Assembly: GCA_964016985.1 (NCBI GenBank)
Contig: OZ024824.1
Span: 46,793,168 to 46,857,167, forward strand
Source: Anodontia alba
Taxonomy: Eukaryota; Mollusca; Bivalvia; Lucinida; Lucinidae
DNA: 64,000 nt
Direction of reading: 5' to 3'
The position numbers and the translations under genes are program-made. Shown here piece after piece: positions 22,096 to 32,432 of this stretch (positions within the stretch are counted from its first letter, which is position 1; every line of letters starts with the position of its first letter). The notes under the pieces were generated by a model. The model saw only the letters and a program-made list of their open reading frames with translations. It did not search any database and had not been told where the DNA came from.

Positions 22096-23037
22096 TTAGC
22101 CATCTGTGTAGTTTAATGAATATATTCCATCCTGTTTAGGAGTTATGAGCCGGACACTACATTGATTTTAAGCAAGGGGGGATATTCTAAAACCAAATTA
22201 GCCAGAGTTGTCTTCCTTGTTCGCTACACAGTCTCTATATGAGTTATGAGTCGGACATGAAGAAAGCATTACACTACAATGATTTTTGGTAAGGGGAGTT
22301 AATTTAAAAACAGAATTAGCCAGAGTTGTCTTCCTTGTTTGCAACACATCGTCTCAATATGATTAAGCCATCTGTGAAGTTTTATGACTATATTCCATAC
22401 GGTTAAGGAATTATAAGCCAGATACGAATTTTCAGCATTCCAGTACAGGGGATTTAGGCAAGGGGGGATAATTCCTAAACCAAAGTAGACAAAGTTCTCT
22501 TCCTTGTTCGTGACCTATCGCCTCAATATGATTAAGCCATCTGTGAAATTTCATGAATATATTCCATAACGTTTAAGAGTTATAAGCAGGAGACAAATTT
22601 TCAGCATTACACTTCACAGGTTTTAGGCAAGTGGGGATAATTCCAAAACCAAAGTAGCCAGAGTTCTCTTCCTTGTTCGCAACACATCGCCTCAATATGA
22701 TTTAGTCATCTGTGAAGTTTCATGAATATATTCTATACGGTTTAGGAGTTATGGCCTGGACACAATTTCTTAGCATGTATGCACAGACAGGGGTAAAGAG
22801 TTATGGCCCTGACACAATTCAAAAACCAAATTAGCCATAGTTGTCTTCCTTGTTCGCGACACATCGTCTTGATATGATTAAGTCATCTGTGAAGTTTCAT
22901 GAATATATTCCATATAATTTTGGAGCTATGAGCTGGACATGAATGCACAGACAGATGGACAGAGATAAAACTTAATGCCCTTCCACCATTCTTTGAATGG
23001 CAGGGATATAAAAATGACTTTTAGTCATTCTACATAC

Positions 23038-23113
23038 TTAAATGATGTCATATTTTGCTTCAAATGTACATAACGTGATGTCATATAATGCTATAACATG
23101 ACATCATTTATGC
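23038..23113. repeat. Inverted repeat
   Basis: AAATGATGTCAT and ATGACATCATTT face each other about 50 bp apart, with a further GTGATGTCATA between them. Possibly a short foldback remnant. Confidence 0.4.
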
Positions 23114-23454
23114 ATTGATAATTTCACACTAGGAAATATTTTCAAGAAGGAAATACCAACTATATTTTCCCTGGAGTTCTAGGTCATTATTATCCATAAG
23201 ATATGTAAATTATTTTAATACCTGATACATTCTCTTACGTAGAGCAGGGTTCATACTGACAAGGCAAAGTCAAATTAAAGGACTTTACAAGGACCAACCT
23301 TATAGTTTTCAAGGACTATAATTAATACTTAAACAAATTTGTAAATTCTGGCACTGTCATTCATTGGTTCCAAATCCAGTGAAAAACTTTGGGTTAAAAA
23401 ACTGATAATTTCTGCCAAAAAATGTCACAATGAACTCTCTTAAAACCAAAAGAA

Positions 23455-23724
23455 TTAAGCTGTGGTAGCAGTGTCTGTTTTAATCTTTGTTTCCCCCTTG
23501 ACAAAGAAATTTACGAATGTCCGAGACATCACTTTTTCTTGTTTCTTATGCCCCTCCACCTTCGCCTGTGACCGCAATGCACTTTCACCCATTTGTGCAA
23601 CATTAATGCCCTTATTACATGGTCGACAATGCACCTTATGTTTACTGTTAGTTTCCTTTACCCAAGGATATTGTTTTGGCCAATCTCTGCTATAAACACA
23701 CTTTCCTATTATGCAGAAATACAT
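23455..23724 (-). pseudogene. BED-type zinc-finger fragment of a transposase-like protein
   Basis: The minus-strand frame encodes YSRDWPKQYPWVKET, then HCRPCNKGINV and later GHKKQEK. This is the W-x-x-x-YPW ... C-x2-C ... H-x-H layout of BED-like fingers that sit at the N-terminus of hAT transposases and domesticated relatives. Only about 85 residues are present and no catalytic RNase-H-like domain follows. It would bind DNA, probably transposon ends, if expressed. It lies between hAT-like termini, so a transposon origin is likelier than a host exon. A related open stretch is at 26250-26460 on the other side of the HLE-A insertion, but I could not assign it. Confidence 0.6.
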
Positions 23725-23805
23725 TCAGGGTCCAACTAAAACACACAGTTGATGCCATTTTTGTTTTTGTTTAGTCTGCTTATTGGAACTGACTTTTTTC
23801 AGTAA

Positions 23806-26240
23806 TACAAGAGGACCATGATAATCCTATATAGCTCACCTGAGCAAACAGATTTGCATACTTACTACTTAAGTTTCAGACAAGTTCACTGCTCTAAGAT
23901 TTTTATAAAAATTTCATAGCCCTGTCCCTTAGCGGCCACATTTCTTTAAAGAATCATGATGGCTTGAACTGTATCTTGATAGAGGGTCACCAACATTTCT
24001 GCCACGTCATATTGAAATCGGTCCAGTGGTTTCTGAGAAAAATATTTTTAAAATGTTTTATATAAGATATATAGGGAAAATAAGCCCTGCCCCCTAGTGG
24101 CCATGTTTTTTTCATGAATCATGACAGCTTGAACAAACTTGGTAGAGGGTCACCAAAGGAACACTCCAGCAAAGTTATATTGAAATCGGTCCAGTGGTTT
24201 CTGATAAGAGGATTTATAAAGTTTTCTATATTGATATACAGGGAAAATAAGCCCCACCCTATAGCAGCCATGTTTTTTAACGAATCATGATTGCTTAAAC
24301 AATCTTGGTAAAGGGTCACCAAAGGAACATTCCTGCCACATAATATTGAAAACGGTCAAGTGATTCCTGACAAGAAGATTTTAAAGTTTTCAATATAGAT
24401 ATATAAGACAAATTAGCCCAGCCCCCTGGCAGCCATGTTTTTTGACCAATCAAAACAATCTTGGTAGAAAGTCACCAAAGCAACATTCCTGCCAAGTTAC
24501 ACTGAACTCTGTCCAGTGGTTTCTGACAAGAAGTTTTCTATATAGATATATAGGGAAAATAAGCCCCGTCCCTAGCAGCCATGTTTTTTGACAAATCATG
24601 ACGGCTTGAACAATCTTGGTTAGAGGGTCACCAAAGAAACATTCCTGCCAAGTTATATTGAAATCAGCCCATTGGTTTATGGCGAGAACATTTTTAAAGT
24701 TTTCTATATAAATATATAGGGAAAGTAAGCTCGGCCCCTAGTAGCTATGTTTTTTGACATATCATGACGGCCTGAACAATCTTGGTAGAGGGTCACCAAA
24801 GGAACATTTCTGCCAAGTTATATTGAAATTGTTCCAGTGGTTTCTGACAAAAAGATTTTTAAAGTTTTCTATATAGATATATAGGGAAAATAAGCTCCGC
24901 CCCTAGCAGACATATTTTTTGACGAATCATGACAGCTTGAACAATCTTAGTAGAGGGTCACCAAAGAAACATTCCTGCTAAATTATATTGAAATCGGTCC
25001 ATTGGTTTATGATGAGATTATTTTTAAAGTTTTCTATATAGATTATATAGGGAAAATAAGCTCCGCCCCCTAGCAGCCATGTTTTTTGACGTAACATGAC
25101 GGCTTGAACATCCTTGTTAGAGGGTTACCAAAGAAAGATTTCTGCCAAGTCATATTGAAATCGGTCCAGTGGTTTCTTGAAAAGATTTTTATAGTTTTCT
25201 ATATAGATATATAGGGATAATAAGCCCCACCACCTAGCGGCCATGTTTTTTGCCTAATCATGATGGCTTGAACATTCTTCATAGAGGGTCACCAAAGAAA
25301 CATTCCTGCCAAGTTAAATTGAAATCGGTCCAGTGGTTTCCGACAAGAAGATTTTTAAAGTTTTCTATATAGATATATAGAGAAAATAAGCCCCGCCCCC
25401 TGGCGTCCATGTTTTTTGACGAATCACCATTGCTTGAACAATCTTGGTAGAGGGTCACCAAGGAAACATTTCTACCAAGTTATATAGTTATATTGAAATT
25501 GGTCCTGTGGTTTCTGACAAGATTTTTAAAGTTTTCTATATAGATATATAGGGAAAATAAGCCCTGCCCCTGGTGGCCATGTTTTTTGAGGAATCATGAT
25601 GGCTTGAACAATCTTGGTAGAGGGTTACAAAAGGAACATCCTGCCATGTTATACTGAAATCAATCCAGTGGTTTCTGACAAGAAAATTTTTTAAGTTTTC
25701 TATATAGATATATAGGGAAAATAAGCCCCACCCACTAGCAGCCATGTCTTTTGACCAATCATGTCGGTTTGAATAATTTTGGTAGAGGGTCACCAAGGGA
25801 ACATTACTGCCAAGTTATATTGAAATTGGTCCAGTGGTTTCTGACAAGATTTTTAAAGTTTTCTATATAGATACATAGGGAAAATAAGCCCCTCCCCCCT
25901 GGCGACCATGTTTTTTGACGAATCACAATGGCTTGAACAATCTTGGTAGAGGATCACCAAAGGAACATTTCTGCAAAATTATATTGAAACCGATCCAATG
26001 GTTTCTGACAATAAGTTTTTTCTTTTGGTTGCCATGGTAACCAGAATTCTGCAGGGATTCCAAATCTTTGAACAATTTTCAGTTAGTATCACCCAAGGAT
26101 CAATCCTTTGAAATTTGGTTAAAATTTTTGGTCAGTGGTTTAGAAGATGTTGTTTAAAGATTGTGGACGGACGGACGGACAACAGACGGTGAGTGATCAC
26201 AATAGCTCACCTTGAGACTTCGGCTCAGGTGAGCTAAAAA
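23806..26240 (+). mobile_element. HLE-A copy 6, complete, ~165-bp monomers
   Basis: 5' ACAAGAGGACCATGATAATC and GCTCACCTGAGC; 3' (GGAC)n at 26163-26190, GTGATCACAATAGCTCACC, hairpin TTGAGACTTCGGCTCA and GGTGAGCTAAAAA. About 13 monomers contain AATAAGCCCCGCCCCCTAGC, TTTTTTGACGAATCATGACG and TTCTATATAGATATATAGGG. Inserted in the hAT-like element. Confidence 0.75.
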
Positions 26241-26605
26241 GTTGTCAAAATCGACAAATACCAATCTGCAAGGGAGACAATCCAAACATGAAGTCGAAAA
26301 CATTCAAACCTATGTGTATTCCAACTTTGTTTTTGTGCCAAGCACATTCAATCTCTTTAATTATGGCACTCCTGCACCTCTGTTGTTGCTCGAAACTTGC
26401 TGATTTTTTTCTAGGAACTTTACTTTTGATTCTCAGAGAGAGTTAAAGTTGTCTAGAATACAAGAAAATGTGAAATTCAAGTACTTTTGAAGGTCTATTG
26501 ACAGTTTTCAAGGGCTTTTCAAGACAAATTTTGTTTTTAAGGACTTTTCAAGACTGTCCTTCATTTTCAAGTACTTTTCAAGCCTGTGTGAACATTGTAG
26601 AGCTA

Positions 26606-26881
26606 TGAAAAGAAAAACACTAACACTGGAAAAGTCTGTTACCATATTTACAAGGGTGGTGCAAACAGTGTAGACCAAGATCAGATGCCACAGAATGCGG
26701 CCACTGATTAGTGTGTACACTCTTGCTCATTAAGCAACTTTTAGATACATCAACACAAAATATGGTAAGGAGTTACCCTGTCCAAATACTTTGGGTAAAT
26801 ACAGTAATCAAAGAAAGGTGGCTGAGCCTTGCTTACATTATTTGCACCTGTAACAGGATTATGATCTGAACCAATACTTAC
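26606..26881. other. Intron downstream of the 26882 exon
   Basis: Unique sequence starting with the donor GTAAGTATTGG on the minus strand. The reading frame happens to stay open past the donor to about 26750, so intron retention would add residues before a stop. Confidence 0.5.
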
Positions 26882-27047
26882 AACAATTTTGGCATCAATA
26901 GGTACGTTAGCCAAAACATTCATCATGGACATCAGAGATTTTTTTGTCCAAGAAATAGCACCTTTTGGTGGGCTTAACCCTTCAATATGGCACCTGATAC
27001 CTTGACAAGGTAAGGAGGATTGGTACTTTGGAGGTAATGCTCGCATT
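26882..27047 (-). CDS. Tudor-domain gene, exon linking the Tudor core to the SN-like subdomain
   Basis: This 166-bp exon has acceptor TTTATTGCTATTTCAG (AG at 27048-27049) and donor GTAAGT from 26881. It takes one base to complete a codon (phase 2 from the 29330-29465 exon) and ends in phase 0, giving 55 codons. It reads MRALPPKYQSSLPCQGIRCH, then IEGLSPPKGAISWTKKS and VPIDAKIV. In eTudor proteins the Tudor core is followed by exactly this kind of 'L-R-x-L-P-x-x-F...P-x-Q-A-I-x-C-x-L' strand and a tryptophan-containing helix. Its first 47 bp plus the last 37 bp of the preceding intron have been tandemly copied 12 more times directly upstream (27048-28075). No stop is introduced over the nearest units, so several acceptors compete in principle. 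Which acceptor is used is not knowable from DNA. Confidence 0.82.
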
Positions 27048-28075
27048 CTGAAATAGCAATAAATCAATTCTTGAATCATCATACCTTGACAAGGTAAGGA
27101 GGACTGGTAATTTGGAGGTAATGCTCGCATTCTGAAATAGCAATAAATCAATTCTTGAATCATCATACTTTGACAAGGTAAGGAGGACTTTGGAGGTAAT
27201 GCTCACATTCTGAAATAGCAATAAATCAATTCTTGAATCATCATACTTTGACAAGTTAAGGAGGACTTTGGAGGTAATGCTCACATTCTGAAATAGCAGT
27301 AAAATCAATTCTTGAATCATCATACCCTGACAAGGTAAAGGGGACTGGTACTTTGGAGGTAATGCTCACATTCTGAAATAGCAATAAATCAATTCTTGAA
27401 TCATACCTTGATAAGGCAAGGAGGACTGGTTTATTGGAGGTAATACTCACATTCTGAAATAGCAATAAATCAATTCTTGAATCATCATATCTTGACAAAA
27501 TAAGGAGGACTGGTACTTTGGAGGTAATACTCGCATTCTGAAACAGCACTAAATCAATTCTTGAATCATCATACCTTGACAATGTAAGGAGGACTGGTAC
27601 TTTGGACGTAATGCTCACATTCTGAAATAGCAATAAATCAATTCTTGAACCATCATACCCTGACATGGTAAGGAGGACTGGTACTTTGGAGGTAATACTC
27701 GCATTCTGAAATACCAAAAAATCAATTCTTGAACCATCATACCCTGACATGGTAAGGAGGACTGGTACTTTGGAGGTAATACTCACATTCTGAAATACCA
27801 AAAAATCAATTCTTGAGCCATCATACCTTGACATGGTAAGGAGGACTGGTACTTTGGAGGTAATACTCCCATTCTGAAATACCAAAAAATCAATTCTTGA
27901 ACCATCATACCCTGACATAGTAAGTAAGTAGGACTGGTACTTTGGAGGTAATACTCGCATTCTGAACTACCAAAAAATCAATTCTTGAACCACAGACCTT
28001 GACAAGATAAGGAAAACTGGTACTTTGGAGGTATGCTTGCATTCTGAAATAGCAATAAATCAGTTCTTCAATCAG
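27048..28075 (-). repeat. 84-bp minisatellite made of the exon's own 3' splice site
   Basis: Thirteen copies of the acceptor-exon start occur, with the CAG at plus positions about 27048 (the real exon), 27132, 27210, 27288, 27373, 27454, 27538, 27622, 27706, 27790, 27874, 27962 and 28044. Spacings are mostly 84 bp (78, 81, 82, 85 and 88 also occur). Each unit has 47 bp homologous to the exon start (GCGAGCATTACCTCCAAAG, CTCCTTACCTTGTCAAG), then a donor-like GTATGA, then 37 bp ending GATTTATTGCTATTTCAG. Four units copy later variants with TTTTTTGGTATTTCAG. An 84-bp unit equals 28 codons, so long open frames on the minus strand are a repeat effect. Confidence 0.85.
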
Positions 28076-28490
28076 TTTAAGAGCACCAGATACCATAGTC
28101 GTAGACTTTTCTGCCATTTTTTTTTCAAAAGAGAATAAACTTTTGTGACTTCCAGAATACTTTCCAGCAGACAATGCCATTTCAGAAAAGCAGTCTATTC
28201 TAATAGGGAAGAATTTGCTCCTCTTCAGACAATACCATGTACATAAAATTTTTATGGTATGGCAAGCTTCTGTTATTTCAATCTTTTGTTGTAAAAAGAA
28301 CAACATTGAGCTGAGTTTGACTATAGTTTTGTAAGTCATGGTGATAAACTGATGTAAGGGCACACAACATGCAAGGGCTAAATTTTTTATCATTACAGCA
28401 AGCTTATGTCACTCCAATCTTGGTTTTAAGTTTCAGAACAAGAATTTCCCAGAAAATGGTATCACTTCTACCAGCACCTGTCAGGATTAT
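28076..28490. other. Intron upstream of the minisatellite
   Basis: Unique sequence with an open minus-strand frame up to about 28393 that runs into the minisatellite. It has no recognised domain, and no good acceptor at its 5' side. Treated as intron. Confidence 0.45.
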
Positions 28491-28874
28491 TAATGACATA
28501 AACACTAAAATTTATGTGAAGAATTACAAAATCATTGGGCAGTGATATGTAGGTCATGGTCACAAAATGACATCACAGTGTTTTGAGTCCCTGTCTAGGA
28601 CTGACTCAATAAATAAGAAAGTCACTAGACCTTAAAATGTAGGTTAGAGTCATAAAATGAAACTGCAGTGTTTGATGAAAGTTAATGACATAAACACTAA
28701 AATTTATGTGAAGAATTACAAAATCATTGGGCAGTGATATGTAGGTCATGGTCACAAAATGACATCACAGTGTTTTGAGTCCCTGTCTAGGACTGACTCA
28801 ATAAATAAGAAAGTCACTAGACCTTAAAATGTAGGTTAGAGTCATAAAATGAAACTGCAGTGTTTGATGAAAGT
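28491..28874. repeat. Exact 192-bp tandem duplication
   Basis: 28491-28682 and 28683-28874 look identical by eye across the whole unit (for example TTGGGCAGTGATATGTAGG and GTCCCTGTCTAGGACTGACT in both). Either a very recent duplication or an assembly artefact. Confidence 0.8.
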
Positions 28875-29045
28875 TAAGGGGATTGGATACACTTGGCAGA
28901 ATTTCCACCATTCTTTTAAAGGCAGATAACTTCTGTGATTTCCTGTTTGCTTTCCCCCTTACAAGACCCTTCTGAAAAGGGGCATACCTTAAAAGTAAAG
29001 ACTTTGCTCCCACAGGGCATAGGTCTAGATAAGAGTGGGTATCAG

Positions 29046-29165
29046 GTAAATAGTTTTCTTATTTCTAGACGAAAACATATGTTGTGGGTACTCAGTAGAA
29101 GCGCCTTAGCGAGGCGCCTCTAATGAGTACCCACAATATATGTTTTCATTGAGAAGTAAGAGAAA
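29046..29165. mobile_element. 115-bp hairpin element, copy 2
   Basis: Arms ACATATGTTGTGGGTACTCA and GAGTACCCACAATATATG face each other around AGCGCCTTAGCGAGGCGCC. The outer arms (TTCTTATTTCT / GAAGTAAGAGAAA) extend the foldback. Sits in the intron between the Tudor exon and the splice-site minisatellite. Confidence 0.7.
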
Positions 29166-29329
29166 TATAGATACTTTTTGGTTGAAATAAGCGCCTTATC
29201 ACGAGCTATGACAGGGAACAAATTCTCTCCTTTTGGAGTAGACCCTTTTCAGAAGTGAGGTAAAAGCAGTTCTGAAAGAGTTACTTCCCCTGAAAGCGTT
29301 CCCATTCCCTTAAAGAAAGTATAACTTAC

Positions 29330-29465
29330 TTATTTACAGTTATGATTTCTGAGTTTCCGTAGTCAACAAACAGGATAAGTAACTGCTGGGTCTCGGCATA
29401 TACATCAATGATCAGTGCCCGGTACCAGCAGTTGTCTAATCCAAACTGAGCACAGCAGGCAAGAC
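29330..29465 (-). CDS. Tudor-domain gene, Tudor core exon
   Basis: This 136-bp exon has acceptor CTCTGTTTTAG (AG at 29466-29467) and donor GTAAGTT from 29329. Phase runs from 1/2 in to 2 out. It encodes LACCAQFGLDNCWYRALIID, then LLILFVDYGNSEIITVNK. This is a canonical Tudor barrel signature: C-x-A-x-F/Y, WYRA-x-V, and the diagnostic F-x-DYGN. The aromatic-cage positions (F of AQF, Y of WYRA, F and Y of FVDYGN) are present, with the Asn. The fold is therefore predicted to bind symmetric dimethyl-arginine, as in TDRD proteins that tether PIWI proteins. The exon lacks an ATG and is short, so simple ORF-length criteria miss it. The specific TDRD orthologue cannot be named from one domain. Neighbours: intron 17.2 kb upstream, 2.3 kb downstream. 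Confidence 0.9.
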
Positions 29466-29700
29466 CTAAAACAGAGAATTGTTAAAACTATTATCCTATA
29501 CATAAACAAAACTAGACACCTGCCCAAAGTACACAAATGCCCCTGCCCTTTGCTCATATGGCAACAACAATTTTCCAAATGCTCAATCTGACCTGTCATA
29601 CATTTTGACCCCTAGCCTTACCCCAGGGGCAACTCTAGCACAGAGTTAAAGGTTTAGGTCTGGGTAAGTAGCATACCAATTTCAACTTCCTAGCATAAAA
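29466..29700. other. Intron
   Basis: Unique sequence upstream of the Tudor core exon. It includes TTTTGACCCCTAGCCTTACC, similar to the HLE-B#1 monomer at 1219-1240. No exon seen. Confidence 0.4.
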
Positions 29701-29749
29701 AGTACCCGTTATGACCTCCAAGAGAAACGTAGATGTCAATGTGAATGTA

Positions 29750-30345
29750 AATTTGAATGTAAACTTAAACATTTGTTCTTGCATAAAATCCTATGAACAT
29801 AGCTGTTTGAAGCTATTCTTAAATGGACCAGAAGCCATGTTCAAACAGCAAAACCGATGTTCAAATCATGAAATTCACATGCTATTTGAACATGGATTTT
29901 AAACTTTTGATATCACGAGATGGGCCTTGCTTTGTTTATGTTACGTTGAGTGACGTAACGTTATCGCCCTGAATGTAGCATTTTAGAATAATATGATGAC
30001 GTCAGAGGGTCATTGCACAACTGGCGTCATTGTAAACAATATTCTGAACTAGTCCCCATGTTGGTTTGCCATCGCATTTGAAGAGTTTATATGGAATATA
30101 TATGGAGCTTTGAGGCGTTTTCGTCACAATTTGCCGTTGGAATCCTAATTTATGTGAGAAAACAATCATCCATGGTTATTTCATTGCAATAACATTTGCC
30201 GGGTCCCTTGGAAGATATTTGAACACTCGGCCTTGCGGCCTTGTGTTCAAACAGCTTCCTGGGGACCCAGCATACGTTAATGCATGAAAAACCATGGGCG
30301 ATCCCTATATTAGACTATGGATACAAAAGTGACGTAAGGATGTAA
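29750..30345. mobile_element. Foldback/MITE-like element
   Basis: A clear inverted structure lies at 30170-30300: CCATGGTTATTTCATTGCA and CCGGGTCCCTTGGAAG pair with the later CTTCCTGGGGACCC and CATGAAAAACCATGG around GGCCTTGCGGCC. Copies of the GTTCAAACAGC / TGTTTGAAG motif continue to about 29760. Contains TGACGTCA (about 29998) and TGACGTAACG, matching cAMP-response-element cores. Confidence 0.45.
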
Positions 30346-30525
30346 CATCATGGTAAAACGCTATATACCCCACTGCTGTCTTCGACACACTGCTGAGTGT
30401 TGCCGTCATTCCTGAATTGGGCAAAGTCTTATGTGTATAATACATAGGTAATGGAAGTAATATACTTCAAACTTTGCCCATAATCAGTAAGCATGATGTT
30501 TATACATGAAATACTCTTCAAAATA

Positions 30526-31034
30526 CAAGACCTGTCACCAGATAGGATAGCTCGCCTGATATTGGACATTTTGTTTCTGGAAAATTCTAAGTCCGTGGCC
30601 TTGATTTTGACATGACCTAGGGTGGGGTGGGGATGAAGGGATTGCAATGTGCAAAATATTCATCAAACCAAAGATGAATCAATTCGGTGATTAGGAAATA
30701 ATAAGGTCTTAAAAACTTAAACGAAAACTTTAATGTTTTTAAAATTCTAAGTGTGTGACCTCGACCCCAAGGTCACTGTCATGAGTGCTGATGGTGCTGA
30801 TAAAAATTTTGGACCAATATATATCATGATACCAAATATAAATTAAATCCATCATTTGGTTTAGAAGTAATGAGGTCCTAAAAACTTTGACATAAAATTT
30901 TAACAGGAAAATTTTTGCATGACTGTGATCTTGACCTTAACATGAACTAGGGTGGTGAGGATGGAACTGGGCAAAATTTTGGACCAATATGTATCATCAT
31001 ACCAAAGCTGAATCAAATCGGTGATAAGGTTAGG
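30526..31034 (+). mobile_element. HLE-B copy 2, 5' part
   Basis: The head is degraded (CACCAGATAGGATAGCTCGCC) but keeps TAGCTCGCCTG. About three ~160-bp monomers follow (AAATTCTAAGTCCGTGGCC, GGACCAATATATATCATGAT). Cut at about 31034 by HLE-A copy 7. No 3' hairpin remains. Confidence 0.55.
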
Positions 31035-32432
31035 AAACAAAAGGCCCACAGGCCACGGCTCGCTCACCTGAGTGACATAGCCACTGCAGACATGCAGATG
31101 TTATGCAACATTTTTCCAATCCTATCATCGCGACTAATGAAAATATCATCATTTGAGCAGTTCTTAGTTTTGAAGAAGAATATATGGGCCCAACAGTCAA
31201 TGGAGCATGATCATTTGAATAAACTATCAATCACATTTCGACAGTAGGATCAATGTGAAATTTGGTGGAAATTGGCTTAGTGATTTTTCTGAAGAATCAT
31301 GATTTTATACATGTAAACAGCACAGTGGCAGGGAAATATAATAAATATAAACAAGATGATGGCCATCTTAAGATTTCCAATCAGAACAATTTTAACTACT
31401 GCTGATCTACAAGTCACTTCGATACTTTCAATATAAATGCAAACTTGACCTCGCCGTAAAAAGGTTAAATGCCAATGTATGACAATTATTTTAGCAACTT
31501 TGGTAGACCGCCCATTCCCGATGATATATGCAAAGATTCAGCCACAAGTCATCCTCGGTTTTGGAGAATAAGATTTTTAAATATTTTTTCCCAGACAAAT
31601 GCATAGGGAAGCAAACTTGACCTTGCCTTAAAAAGGTCAAATGTCAATGTACGACCATTATTTTAGCAACTTTGGTAGACCCCCCCCCCCCCCCATCCCC
31701 CATGATTTATGCAAAGATTCAGCCCCAAAGCATCCTCAGTTCTGGAGAAGAAGATTTTTAAAGGTTTTTACCTAATATGGGCATAGCGGCCATCTTGGTC
31801 AACGAACTGTGACCATTTTAGCAATCTTTCGTTCCCCCCAACCTAAGGAGGCTCCATATGAAATTTGAGCAAAATTGGCCCAGAGGCTCCAGAGGAGAAG
31901 TTTGAAATTCTGAATATTTTTCCCACACAAATGCATAAGGAAGCAAAACTGACCTTACCGTAATAAGGTCAAATGTCAATGTATGACTATTATTTTAGCA
32001 ACTTTTGTAGCCCTCTGATTCCCGATGATATATGCAAAGATTCAGCCACAAGGTATGCTCGGTTTTGGAGAAGAAGATTTTTCCCATACAAATGCACAGG
32101 GAAGCAAACTTGACCTTGCCGTAAAAAGGTCAAACATCAACGTACGACAATTCTTTTATAAACTTTGGTAGACCTCTTGTCCCTGATGATTCTTGCAAAG
32201 ATTCAGCCCCAAGGCATGCTCGGTACTAGAGAAGAAATTTTTAAAGGTTTTTACCATATATGGGCATGGCGGCCATCTTGGTCAACGGACTGCAACCATT
32301 TTAGCAATCTTTCGTTCTCCCACCCTAAGGAGGCTCCATATGAAATCTGAGCAAAATTGGCTCAGCGGCTTCAGAGAAGTCGTTTGAAAATGTTAACGGA
32401 CGGACCGACGGACGACGAAAAGTGATCACAAT
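31035..32432 (+). mobile_element. HLE-A copy 7, 3' hairpin lost
   Basis: 5' end AACAAAAGGCCCACAGGCC and CGCTCACCTGAG. The interior is closely related to copy 3 (CATAGCCACTGCAGACATG) and contains a run of 14-15 Cs at 31680-31694. Ends after GGACCGACGGACGACG and AGTGATCACAAT without the terminal hairpin. Confidence 0.65.

Larger units (their letters stand above)
19480..23014 (+). repeat. 163-bp tandem array G with HLE-G 3' end
   Basis: Monomers with GCCAGAGTTGTCTTCCTTGT, TTAGCCATCTGTGAAGTTTC and TAGGAGTTATGAGC occur at 19480-19851 and 22096-22960. It finishes with GCACAGACAGATGGACAGAG and a hairpin CCATTCTTTGAATGG (about 22985-22999) followed by ATATAAAAA. The array is split by a SINE-T that is itself split by HLE-C. 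Confidence 0.7.
23246..26605 (-). mobile_element. hAT-like DNA transposon remnant, split by HLE-A copy 6
   Basis: Left end CAGGGTTCATACTGACAAGG and right end CAAGCCTGTGTGAACATTG are imperfect inverse copies. Subterminal AAGGACTTTACAAGG and its inverse CTTTTCAAGACTGTCC recur. GTAGAGC lies just outside both ends, a possible target duplication whose exact length is ambiguous. Without the inserted HLE-A it is about 0.9 kb and encodes only a BED-type finger. The superfamily call is from terminal style plus the BED finger and is tentative. Confidence 0.5.

Noticed and set aside
27256..28393. Long minus-strand open frames of 113-234 codons
   Set aside because: They come from the 84-bp (28-codon) repeat, which is stop-free in more than one frame, and not from a repetitive protein. 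The only supported coding part is the exon at 26882-27047.
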